Below are positions 44,790 through 53,727 of a DNA stretch of 64,000 nucleotides, in pieces. A program made the position numbers and the translations under genes. The notes beneath the pieces are model-generated. The model searched no databases, was not told the origin of the DNA, and saw only the letters and a program-made list of their open reading frames with translations. How positions within the stretch are numbered: position 1 is the stretch's first letter; the number at the start of each line of letters is the position of its first letter. This stretch comes from an uncultured Hyphomicrobiales bacterium (GTDB lineage Bacteria; Pseudomonadota; Alphaproteobacteria; Rhizobiales; Rhizobiaceae): positions 62,001 to 126,000 of the forward strand of contig CALTTH010000001.1 of NCBI GenBank assembly GCA_943908365.1. Reading direction: 5' to 3'.

Positions 44790-46382
44790 ATGGAGCGGCT
44801 CGCGGGCACGATCATGTTGAGCGGTGGCTTCAGCCGCGTTCTCATCGCATTTCTGGCCGGCGCTATCGGTGCGCTCGCCCTTCCGCCGATCGGGTTCTTC
44901 GCCAGCCTCTTCGTTTCCTTCACCCTTTTGGTGTGGTTGATCGATGGCACCACGGGAAGCCCCAATGGTGGCGTCGTGTCTCGCGCTTTCAGAGCGTTTC
45001 TGCTTGGCTGGATTTTCGGCTTTGGCTATTTCGTTGCGGGGCTCTGGTGGCTCGGAAATGCGCTGCTGCTGGAGGCTGATGAGTTTGCCTGGGCTCTGCC
45101 GCTGGCAATTCTGGGGCTGCCCGCTTTTCTCGCGCTTTTCTACGGTCTCGCCGTGATGCTGGCCAACAGCCTCTGGTCGGATGGCTGGGGCCGGCTTGCG
45201 GCCCTCTCCGCGGCCTTTGGACTGGTGGAATGGCTGCGCAGCTTCGTCGCCACCGGCTTTCCCTGGAACGCGATCGGCTACGGGATGATGCCGGTTCCGT
45301 TAATGATGCAGAGTTCCAACCTGATCGGCATCTTCGGCATGTCGATGCTGGCGGTGTTCGTTTTCTCCAGCCCGGCGCTTTTTGGAACCCGCCGTGGTGT
45401 GGTGCCGGGCCTGACGCTTGCTGTTCTGCTGCTGGCAGGCCATGTGGGATACGGGTTCTATCGTCAGCATCAGCCATTGCCGGAGCCATCTGCGGACGCA
45501 ATTACGGTGCGCATCGTGCAGCCCGGCATCGATCAGTCGCGCAAGATGCTGAATGCCGATCGTGCCGAAATATTCCAGGAGCATCTTCGCCTATCGGCGC
45601 TTCCGCCGACGCCAGGCAAGACGCGGCCCGATATCATCGTCTGGCCGGAGACCTCCGTTCCCTTCATTCTGACCCAGAATCCGGATGCGTTGGAAGAAAT
45701 CGCCAAGACACTGGAGGACGGTCAGATCTTGCTGACGGGGGCGGTGCGTCTGGAGGATGCGGGGGCAGGGCATCCGCCGCGCTACTACAACTCCGTCTAT
45801 GCCGTGGATGGCCAGGGCCAGATCATTGGTGCGACCGACAAGGTGCACCTGGTGCCCTTTGGCGAGTATGTGCCCTTCGAAGACGTGCTGCGGCGTTTCG
45901 GCATCGAGAATATCGTCAGCCTGCCGGGCGGTTTTTCGGCAGCGGCAAGCCGTACCCCCATCATTCTTCCATCCGGCAAGAAACTCTATTCCTTCATCTG
46001 CTACGAAATCATCTTTCCCGATGAAGTGCCGGCCGATATCGCCTCGTCGGAGGCGATCCTGAATGTCACCAATGATGGGTGGTTCGGCGACACGCCCGGC
46101 CCCTATCAGCACTTCCAGCAGGCGCGCGTGCGCGCTGTAGAAACTGGCTTGCCAGTGATTCGAGCAGCCAACACTGGCATTTCCGCCATCATTGATCCGT
46201 TAGGTGGCATTGAGGCTGGTCTTGACTATGGTCAAAAAGGTATAATCGACGCTACTCTAAGTAGTAAGGCAGGCGACGCCCTGAGCGCCGATGCCCGTAA
46301 AACGAACTTTTGGTTGTTGTTTATAACAATGTTGATCATGGCGCTGTTTTCTAGGTATGGTTTAGTCAGCCGCAAGAATTGA
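44790..46382 (+). CDS. lnt: Apolipoprotein N-acyltransferase
   Basis: Adds the third acyl chain to the N-terminal Cys of lipoproteins. N-terminal membrane segments (to about residue 230) precede a periplasmic nitrilase domain with the catalytic triad Glu287 (WPETSVPF), Lys351 (DKVHLVPFGEY) and Cys404 (FICYEIIF). A last membrane helix is at the C-terminus. It has 530 residues. The Sinorhizobium homologue was named actA for its acid-tolerance phenotype, and its neighbour phrR is present here too. Codon usage in the last ~80 codons shifts sharply to A/T-ending codons, unlike the rest of the gene. Confidence 0.95.
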   Translation: MERLAGTIMLSGGFSRVLIAFLAGAIGALALPPIGFFASLFVSFTLLVWLIDGTTGSPNGGVVSRAFRAFLLGWIFGFGYFVAGLWWLGNALLLEADEFAWALPLAILGLPAFLALFYGLAVMLANSLWSDGWGRLAALSAAFGLVEWLRSFVATGFPWNAIGYGMMPVPLMMQSSNLIGIFGMSMLAVFVFSSPALFGTRRGVVPGLTLAVLLLAGHVGYGFYRQHQPLPEPSADAITVRIVQPGIDQSRKMLNADRAEIFQEHLRLSALPPTPGKTRPDIIVWPETSVPFILTQNPDALEEIAKTLEDGQILLTGAVRLEDAGAGHPPRYYNSVYAVDGQGQIIGATDKVHLVPFGEYVPFEDVLRRFGIENIVSLPGGFSAAASRTPIILPSGKKLYSFICYEIIFPDEVPADIASSEAILNVTNDGWFGDTPGPYQHFQQARVRAVETGLPVIRAANTGISAIIDPLGGIEAGLDYGQKGIIDATLSSKAGDALSADARKTNFWLLFITMLIMALFSRYGLVSRKN

Positions 46383-46418
46383 CCGAAAACCCCTCAAATT
46401 GCATAGTGAGATTGTAGG

Positions 46419-46428
46419 GTTGTACAAC
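46419..46428. promoter_or_regulatory. Palindrome upstream of phrR, possible operator
   Basis: gttgtacaac is a perfect 10-bp palindrome in the 140-bp gap between lnt and phrR. Cro/CI-type repressors commonly bind such short palindromes and often regulate themselves. There is no direct evidence for binding. Confidence 0.3.
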
Positions 46429-46522
46429 GCAAGTGATATGAAGGACTGTTGCACTGATCCGACCTCTACGGTTTTGCGTTAATGTGTAACAATCACCGAC
46501 AACAGGATGTCAGGACTAACAT

Positions 46523-46942
46523 ATGACCGAAAATAAGAAGAAGCCGAACCCAATCGACATTCATGTCGGAAGCCGCATCCGGCTGCGCCGCACCATGCTG
46601 GGCATGAGCCAGGAGAAGCTGGGTGAAAGCCTTGGAATTACCTTTCAGCAAATCCAGAAATATGAAAAGGGCACCAACCGCGTTGGCGCCAGCCGTCTTC
46701 AGAACATCTCCGCCATTCTGAACGTTCCGGTTTCCTTCTTCTTCGAAGATGCACCGGGCGCCGAGCCAGCCTCCGCTTCCGGCTCTGCCGAAGCGTCGAG
46801 CTCCAACTACGTCGTGGATTTTCTCTCCTCGTCTGAGGGACTGCAGCTCAACCGCGCGTTCGTCAAGATCAACGATCCGAAGGTCCGCCGCCGTATCGTT
46901 GACCTGGTAAAGGCGCTGGCTGCGGAAGGCGACGTCGAGTAA
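46523..46942 (+). CDS. phrR: XRE-family transcriptional regulator, PhrR-like
   Basis: DNA-binding regulator of 139 residues with a Cro/CI-type helix-turn-helix at about 15-70 (VGSRIRLRRTMLGMSQEKLGESLGITFQQIQKYEKGTNRV), a Ser/Ala-rich linker and a conserved C-terminal tail (NDPKVRRRIVDLVKAL). In Sinorhizobium a regulator of this type next to actA/lnt was described as the low-pH-inducible PhrR; the same adjacency here supports the name. Similar proteins are numerous in rhizobia, so orthology is inferred from position. A terminator follows. Confidence 0.78.
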   Translation: MTENKKKPNPIDIHVGSRIRLRRTMLGMSQEKLGESLGITFQQIQKYEKGTNRVGASRLQNISAILNVPVSFFFEDAPGAEPASASGSAEASSSNYVVDFLSSSEGLQLNRAFVKINDPKVRRRIVDLVKALAAEGDVE

Positions 46943-46972
46943 ACGATCGGAAATCGGTCGAATACCCACTTG

Positions 46973-46997
46973 AACGGCCTTTTGGGGCCGTTTTTTT
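46973..46997 (+). terminator. phrR intrinsic terminator
   Basis: aacggcc, loop ttttgg, ggccgtt, then ttttt; 31 bp after the phrR stop. Confidence 0.85.
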
Positions 46998-47116
46998 GTT
47001 GCGCAGGTGCAGGAATGAAATTCCGATATAAAGATATATTTATGTCGTTCTGTCCTTGTTTTTTCCGATGAAATGAATAACAAACGCACAGACCTGTTCT
47101 TTGAGGGGAATCCCGC

Positions 47117-48382
<1,266 letters not shown>

Positions 48383-48466
48383 GCCCAACGGTTCGAAACA
48401 TAGCTTTGCCCTCACTCCGGTCTTGCCATGGGCGAGTGTTTGGGGGATAGGGTCTGAAAACTTTGT

Positions 48467-48504
48467 AACCCGCGCAGTACCGATGAAACGGTAAGGTGCG
48501 GGTT
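48467..48504 (+). other. Structured element in the metK-trmB spacer
   Basis: An outer 7-bp stem aacccgc/gcgggtt encloses a 4x4 internal loop and an inner 5-bp stem taccg/cggta closed by atgaaa. It ends 28 bp before the trmB start and lacks a proper T tract (catctatttt follows). It may be a leader structure for trmB, a processed 3' end of metK, or a small regulatory RNA motif. Confidence 0.45.
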
Positions 48505-48531
48505 CATCTATTTTGCTTGAGAGAGTTCACA

Positions 48532-49230
48532 ATGACGGAAGAGCGGCGTTCACGATCGACGGAAGCGTTCTATGGCAGGCGCAAGGGCAAGCCTTTGCGC
48601 AACCAGCAGGTGGAAAGCATCGAGAGCCTTCTGCCGTTGCTCAAAGTCGATCTTGCAACACCGGCGCCCAAGCCGCTGGCCGCATTGTTTCCGGCTGACG
48701 TCAAATCCATCCGCCTGGAAATCGGTTTTGGCGGTGGCGAGCATCTGGTTCATCGTGCCGCTGAAAATCCATCGACAGGCTTCATCGGCGTGGAGCCCTT
48801 CGTCAATTCCATGGCGAAGCTTCTTGGCGCCGTCAAAGAGCGCGAGTTGATGAACATCCGCCTCTATGACGACGACGCGACGCAATTGCTGGACTGGCTT
48901 CCCGATGAATGCATCGATCACATCGATCTGCTTTATCCGGACCCCTGGCCGAAGAAGAAGCACTGGAAGCGCCGCTTTGTCTCGGACGTCAATCTTGCCC
49001 GCTTTCACCGCGTGTTGAAGCCGGGCGGCAAGTTCTGCTTCGCTTCCGATATCGATACTTACATCAACTGGACGCTGCAGCACTGCGCCCGCCATGGCGG
49101 CTTTGAGTGGACGGCCAAGACGTCGGCGGACTGGTTGACGCCTTACGACAACTGGCCGGGGACCCGCTACGAGAACAAGGCCAAGCGCGAGGGGCGGAGC
49201 TCCGCCTATCTTACCTTCCTCAAAGTCTGA
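48532..49230 (+). CDS. trmB: tRNA (guanine-N7-)-methyltransferase
   Basis: Methylates G46 in the tRNA variable loop using SAM. The SAM site LEIGFGGGEHLVHRA and the TrmB signature LLYPDPWPKKKHWKRRFV are intact, with PGTRYENKAKREGR near the C-terminus. The product is 232 residues from ATG 48532 (MTEERRSRSTEAF), preceded by GAGAG; an earlier ATG at 48496 would place the start inside the upstream stem-loop. Position after metK suits a SAM consumer, but this may be coincidental. Confidence 0.95.
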   Translation: MTEERRSRSTEAFYGRRKGKPLRNQQVESIESLLPLLKVDLATPAPKPLAALFPADVKSIRLEIGFGGGEHLVHRAAENPSTGFIGVEPFVNSMAKLLGAVKERELMNIRLYDDDATQLLDWLPDECIDHIDLLYPDPWPKKKHWKRRFVSDVNLARFHRVLKPGGKFCFASDIDTYINWTLQHCARHGGFEWTAKTSADWLTPYDNWPGTRYENKAKREGRSSAYLTFLKV

Positions 49231-49232
49231 TC

Positions 49233-49339
49233 TCAAAGCATCTCGCGCAAAAGTGTGCAGCGGTTTTGCGATAACGACGTGCGGCAGGAGAAGGAGCTAA
49301 AGCGTAAGGAGCGCATCTGAAAGATCGCGAAACGCTTTA
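49233..49339 (-). repeat. RIME-type palindromic intergenic repeat, copy B (inverted)
   Basis: The reverse complement reads taaagcgtttcgcgatcttt ... atcgcaaaaccgctgcacac ... ttttgcgcgagatgctttga, matching copies C and D closely. It fills the gap between the convergent genes trmB and the deoR-type gene. Confidence 0.85.
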
Positions 49340-50092
49340 GACCTTCACGATCGCCGTTCCTGTTGCCCTGTAGGGCTTCAGCAGCTTGTCCGGCACGTCG
49401 GCATCCACGACCAGAGTGGCAAGGTTGCCAAGGGGCAGGATAAGATAGGGCGAAGCAGCGCCGATCTTGTCCTCGGTCGCAACAAGGATCGTCTCGGCGC
49501 ATTGGCGAGCGATCAGCCTTTTGATTGCTGCTTCTTCGCGGTTCCCAGTGGTCGCGCCGGTGTCTGGATGGACGCCGGTTGCGCCAAGGAAGAACAGGTC
49601 GGCGTGAATGGCCGAAATGGCCTCGGCGCTCGTAGCACCCATAGAAACGATCGAGTGCTTGAAGAGCCGCCCGCCGATCAACTCCACCTCGACAGACGGA
49701 TGATGCGCCAGCTCGACGGCGATGCTGGGACTGTGAGTGATGACGGTGGCCTGTAGGGTCTGTGGCAGATGGCGGGCAAGCTGGAGATTGGTGGTCCCGC
49801 CGTCGAGGAAAACAATTTGTCCCGGTTTGATCAACGTGGCTGCTGCGCGGGCAAGCTTTTCCTTTGCCGAGGACGCCATCTGTTCGCGCACGCGATAATC
49901 GGCAACAGCGGGCGAGGATGGCAGAGCGCCACCATGAACCCTCTGTAACAGACCGTCCTTGGCAAGTTCGCGCAGATCGCGACGGATCGTGTCCTCGGAG
50001 ACGCCAAGGTCTTCGGCAAAGCTCTTCGCAACAATTCGTCCGTCCCTTCGGAGGACTTGTTGAATGAGCGTCTTTCGTTCCGATGTCAGCAT
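49337..50092 (-). CDS. DeoR/GlpR-family transcriptional regulator
   Basis: Sugar-phosphate-responsive repressor type. The N-terminal helix-turn-helix (about 5-60) contains RIVAKSFAEDLGVSEDTIRRDLREL and VHGGA; the C-terminal effector domain keeps the DeoR signature with FLDGGTTNLQLARHLP, GATSAEAISAIHADLFFLGATGV and VATEDKIG. ATG 50092 (MLTSERKTL) gives the usual ~251 residues and has AGGA upstream; ATG 50131 would put the candidate operators inside the coding region. It diverges from a nudK-like gene, and a ribokinase gene lies close by, so a sugar or nucleotide-sugar effector is possible. Confidence 0.9.
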   Translation of the reverse strand: MLTSERKTLIQQVLRRDGRIVAKSFAEDLGVSEDTIRRDLRELAKDGLLQRVHGGALPSSPAVADYRVREQMASSAKEKLARAAATLIKPGQIVFLDGGTTNLQLARHLPQTLQATVITHSPSIAVELAHHPSVEVELIGGRLFKHSIVSMGATSAEAISAIHADLFFLGATGVHPDTGATTGNREEAAIKRLIARQCAETILVATEDKIGAASPYLILPLGNLATLVVDADVPDKLLKPYRATGTAIVKV

Positions 50093-50108
50093 CCACTTAG
50101 TCCTGTTG

Positions 50109-50147
50109 CACGAATTTTCTTGACTCTGCACGAAATTACACGAAATT
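50109..50147. promoter_or_regulatory. Triple CACGAA(A/T)TT repeat, possible DeoR operator
   Basis: CACGAATTT (50109-50117), CACGAAATT (50129-50137) and CACGAAATT (50139-50147) are spaced 20 and 10 bp apart, all on one face of the helix. A CTTGAC hexamer (50119-50124) lies between the first and second. DeoR-family repressors commonly use direct repeats containing CGAAA/TTTCG. The site would control both divergent genes. Confidence 0.55.
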
Positions 50148-50191
50148 GCGCGTATGTCTACGACTTGTCAGGTCTTACCAAGGGAAAGTTC

Positions 50192-50779
50192 ATGAGTATC
50201 GCGCATCGCATCAAGGTCGAGGACGTCAAAGTTCTCTCAAACGACTGGTACCTTCTGAAGAAGACTACCTTTTCCTTTCTTCGGGAGGATGGCACCTGGC
50301 AAAAGCAATCGCGCGAAACCTATGATCGCGGCAATGGCGCGACGATCCTGCTTTATGACAAGGAGCGACGCGCCGTCATCCTGACGAGACAGTTCCGCTA
50401 TCCCGCCTTCGTCAACGGCCATGACGACCTTTTGATCGAAACGCCAGCGGGCCTTCTGGACAATGCCGAGCCGGAAGCGCGCATCCGGGCGGAGACGGAG
50501 GAAGAAACCGGCTTCAAGGTACGCGATGTGCGCCAGGTTTTCGATGCATTCATGAGCCCTGGCTCCGTCACCGAGAGGCTGCATTTCTTCGTCGGCGAAT
50601 ATCAGCCCGGCGACAGAACGTCGGCCGGCGGCGGAAATGAAGATGAGGGTGAGGATATTGCCGTCATGGAAATCGGGATTGATGAGGCGATGAGCATGAT
50701 TGCATCAGGGGTCATTCGCGACGGCAAGACGATCATGCTTTTGCAATACGCCGCCCTCAACCTGTTCAAGGATGCTTAA
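50192..50779 (+). CDS. Nudix hydrolase, GDP-mannose pyrophosphatase (NudK)-like
   Basis: Hydrolyses a nucleotide sugar or ADP-ribose type substrate. The Nudix box reads AGLLDNAEPEARIRAETEEETGF: the EExxxE-type metal ligands are present, the usual Arg is replaced by Ala, and the box is one residue shorter than consensus, as in NudK proteins. The YRTYDRGNGATILLYD-like N-terminus (here ETYDRGNGATILLYDKE) also matches that group. It has 195 residues; AGGGAAAG precedes ATG 50192. It diverges from a DeoR-type gene with candidate operators between them. Confidence 0.85.
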   Translation: MSIAHRIKVEDVKVLSNDWYLLKKTTFSFLREDGTWQKQSRETYDRGNGATILLYDKERRAVILTRQFRYPAFVNGHDDLLIETPAGLLDNAEPEARIRAETEEETGFKVRDVRQVFDAFMSPGSVTERLHFFVGEYQPGDRTSAGGGNEDEGEDIAVMEIGIDEAMSMIASGVIRDGKTIMLLQYAALNLFKDA

Positions 50780-50811
50780 GCGGGTTGAGGATGGAGCGAG
50801 ACTTTGTAGTC

Positions 50812-51711
50812 TCAGAGCTTTGCATCCACATCAGCAGCGGTGGGGATAGACGGCTGGGCGCCCTCACGGGTGCATGCCAGCGAACCGGCTACAGCGGCAC
50901 GGCGCAACGCCTTCTCGAAGTCCATCCCGGCGTCAAGGCTTGCGGCGAGATAGCCGCAGAAGGTGTCGCCAGCGCCCACCGTATCGACCGGCTCGATGTT
51001 CAGGCCCATGGCCTTGAAGAGCTTGCCATTGCGAATAGCGATGACGCCGTCCGCACCGAGCGTGACGATCAGCGTCTGGCCAGTCTCCGCGTGAAGCGCG
51101 CTCAGCTCCTTCTCCCGATCGGAAGAGGACAGTCCGTTCTTGCCGATCAACAGCTCGAACTCGGTCTCATTGGCGATAACGATATTGGCAAGCTTGGAAA
51201 GGCGGGCTGCATCGGCTGTCAGAGGAGCCGTGTTGATGATCGTCGTGACGCGCTTGGCTTTCGCTGCCTTCAGCGAGGCCTCGATCGCATCGGCCGGAAT
51301 TTCAAATTGCAACATCAGCGTATCGCCCTCGGCCATCTCCGAGACGGCGCGCTCGGCATCCTGCGGCGAGACAGTGCCGTTGGCTGCGGGAATGACCGAG
51401 ATCATGTTCTCGCCGCCTTCGCCGATCAGGATAACGGCCGTTCCAGTCGGCTCGGCGACCGTCTTCACCAGCGAAAGATCAGTGCGGGCATCACGCAGCA
51501 GCGTGAGTGCGGGGGCGGCAAAGGTATCGTCACCGATGGCGCCTGCCATCTTGACGTCCGCTCCGGCGCGACGCGCCGCAAGCGCCTGATTGGCACCCTT
51601 GCCACCAGCGGCCGTGGAAAAGCTTTTGCCGGTCACCGTCTCGCCTGGCTTCGGCAGGCGTTCGGAGGTGGCGACGAGATCCATGTTGATGGAGCCGAAA
51701 ACAGTAATCAT
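50812..51711 (-). CDS. rbsK: Ribokinase (PfkB family)
   Basis: Phosphorylates ribose to ribose-5-phosphate, expected in ribose use and nucleoside salvage. PfkB signatures are GGKGANQALAARRAG near residues 36-50 and DTVGAGDTFCGYLAASLD near 240, which holds the catalytic Asp and anion hole. The substrate-binding N-terminus VFGSINMDLV is typical of ribokinase. It has 299 residues from ATG 51711. The gene ends convergently 33 bp after the nudK-like gene. No ribose transporter is nearby, and ribose specificity is by family only. Confidence 0.88.
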   Translation of the reverse strand: MITVFGSINMDLVATSERLPKPGETVTGKSFSTAAGGKGANQALAARRAGADVKMAGAIGDDTFAAPALTLLRDARTDLSLVKTVAEPTGTAVILIGEGGENMISVIPAANGTVSPQDAERAVSEMAEGDTLMLQFEIPADAIEASLKAAKAKRVTTIINTAPLTADAARLSKLANIVIANETEFELLIGKNGLSSSDREKELSALHAETGQTLIVTLGADGVIAIRNGKLFKAMGLNIEPVDTVGAGDTFCGYLAASLDAGMDFEKALRRAAVAGSLACTREGAQPSIPTAADVDAKL

Positions 51712-51826
51712 GCGAGGCTGATCCAAAAGGCAAAGACGTTAACAATGCCGATAGTGCTACCGCATCAAGATCGAAATCGGAAATCGATTTTGTGTTGTTG
51801 GCGATCTTCGCTCGTTTTCGGCCTTG

Positions 51827-53023
51827 CTATTCGTCGTCCACTACGCGCAGCTTGGCAGCGCCTGCGCGAGCATCGGCTATGCGGCGCTGATGCTCTACCT
51901 CCGCATGCGGGATGTCCTTGGTACTTGTCGAGAAATCGAGGCTCTCGATTTTGCCTCCCCGCGCCAAGACTTTCTCCGATGACGTCAGCATCATCTCGAC
52001 ATCGCGCTGCGCCTGGCCGAAATGCGTCTGGAGCTTACGCGTCCGCTCATCCAGACGTCGCACATCATCCATCAACAGCGCCACTTCGCCCTGGATCAGG
52101 TGCGCCTGCTCCCGCATCCGCTGATCCTTGAGCACCGATTGAATGACCTGAACCGACAGCATCAGGAGAGACGGTGACACGATCACCACACGGGCGCGAT
52201 GGGCACGCTGCACCAGATACTCGAAATGCTGGTGAATATCGGCAAAGATCGATTCTGACGGCACGAAGATGAAGGCGGTGTCCTGGGTCTCGCCAGCGAT
52301 CAGATACTTCTCCGCCACATCGCGAATATGAACTTCCATGTCCCGGCGGAACTGCTGGGTCGCAGCGCGCTTTGCCTCCGGCGATTCATCCGCCTTCAAA
52401 GCGTTCCAGGCTTCCAGAGGAAATTTCGCATCGATCACCAGCGACGGCGCATTGTTCGGCATCTTGATGATGCAGTCTGGTCGAAAGCCGTTCGAAAGGG
52501 TCGGCTGAAGCTGGTAGGTACCAGAGGGAAGCGCGTCGGCAATCAACGCTTCCATGCGCGCCTGTCCAAAGGCGCCGCGTGTCTGCTTGTTGGAAAGGAT
52601 CGCCTGCAGCCCGATCACATCCTTGGCAAGATCTTGGATATTGCCCTGCGCGGCATCGATGACCGCAAGACGTTCCTGCAGCTTGCTCAGGTTCTCGTGG
52701 GTCGACCGGGTCTGTTCCGTCAGCGTCGTGCCAAGACGCTGAGACATGCCATCCAGTCGCTCGTTCAGCGTCTGGCTCATCTCGTTCTGGCGTGCAGAGA
52801 AGGCTTCTGCCATCGCGGCGATACGGCCTTGCAGCTCGGTCTGGGTTTTCAGAAGCTCGGTGAGTTCTTCGCGCGGCTGATCCGGTGCTGCCGGTTTGCG
52901 CAGGAGAAAGAGGACGGCCAGGAGCCCGGCGAAGGCCAGAAAGAAGAGGAGCGCGCCGACTGAAATGGTAAGCGTTCCGATGCTGAAAGCCGTTTGACCG
53001 AGGGCATTGAGATCGATGTTCAT
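51827..53023 (-). CDS. rmuC: DNA recombination protein RmuC
   Basis: RmuC limits sequence inversions and has a nuclease-like fold. The 398 residues start with a membrane anchor (about 15-40), then a long coiled coil (about 55-130; KTQTELQGRIAAMAEAFSARQ ...) and the RmuC domain with the restriction-nuclease-like core RPDCIIKMPNNAPSLVIDAKFPLEAW. It stands alone between ribokinase and def. Confidence 0.93.
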   Translation of the reverse strand: MNIDLNALGQTAFSIGTLTISVGALLFFLAFAGLLAVLFLLRKPAAPDQPREELTELLKTQTELQGRIAAMAEAFSARQNEMSQTLNERLDGMSQRLGTTLTEQTRSTHENLSKLQERLAVIDAAQGNIQDLAKDVIGLQAILSNKQTRGAFGQARMEALIADALPSGTYQLQPTLSNGFRPDCIIKMPNNAPSLVIDAKFPLEAWNALKADESPEAKRAATQQFRRDMEVHIRDVAEKYLIAGETQDTAFIFVPSESIFADIHQHFEYLVQRAHRARVVIVSPSLLMLSVQVIQSVLKDQRMREQAHLIQGEVALLMDDVRRLDERTRKLQTHFGQAQRDVEMMLTSSEKVLARGGKIESLDFSTSTKDIPHAEVEHQRRIADARAGAAKLRVVDDE

Positions 53024-53163
53024 GACGCAATCTAGCAGAGTTATTCTGATTCGTACAAAACAAGAACATGTCCACGGCGAAAATGAGTCGGCTATCCAGT
53101 CTCAGCGTTGAATCGACCGTATTTTTTCATTTCCTCGGCTGTTGAGATGGGTTATGGGAAGCC

Positions 53164-53676
53164 ATGACGATCAAGCCTCTTATCATTTTGCCAGATCCGC
53201 TGCTGCGTCAGCAATCCAAGCCTGTCGAAACCGTCGATTCGGAAATCCAGCGCCTGGCAGACGACATGCTGGAGACCATGTATGACGCGCCGGGCATCGG
53301 TCTGGCCGCGATCCAGATTGGCGTTCCGCGCCGCATGCTCGTGATCGACCTCTCGCGCGACGATGAGGAAAACAAGCCGCAGGTTTTCATCAATCCGGAA
53401 ATCCTCAAAGTATCGGACGAAGTCTCTACCTATGAAGAGGGCTGCCTCTCCATCCCCGATTACTATGCCGAAGTCGAACGTCCGGCCTCTTTGACGGTGG
53501 GATATGTGGATCGCGACGGCAAGCAGCAGACGGTCGATGCCGATGGTCTTCTTGCTACCTGCCTGCAGCATGAGATCGACCATTTGAACGGCGTGCTCTT
53601 CATCGACCATATTTCGCGATTGAAGCGTGACATGGTCATCAAGAAATTCACCAAGCTGGCCCGCGCCAAGGTCTGA
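53164..53676 (+). CDS. def: Peptide deformylase
   Basis: Metalloenzyme removing the formyl group from new polypeptides. All three motifs are intact: GIGLAAIQIG (about 45-54), EGCLSIP with the metal Cys at 94, and QHEIDHLNG with His136, Glu137 and His140. It has 170 residues. It is followed by fmt, which makes the formyl group's donor tRNA, a pairing conserved across bacteria. Confidence 0.98.
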   Translation: MTIKPLIILPDPLLRQQSKPVETVDSEIQRLADDMLETMYDAPGIGLAAIQIGVPRRMLVIDLSRDDEENKPQVFINPEILKVSDEVSTYEEGCLSIPDYYAEVERPASLTVGYVDRDGKQQTVDADGLLATCLQHEIDHLNGVLFIDHISRLKRDMVIKKFTKLARAKV

Positions 53677-53727
53677 TCCGGCTGGCCGTTAGGCCGCCCG
53701 GTACCAGCAGCAGGGCAGGGGGCAACA

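Noticed and set aside
47000..47116. SAM riboswitch upstream of metK
   Set aside because: No pseudoknot or sequence pattern of the SAM-II or SAM/SAH classes could be recognised in the short A/T-rich leader.
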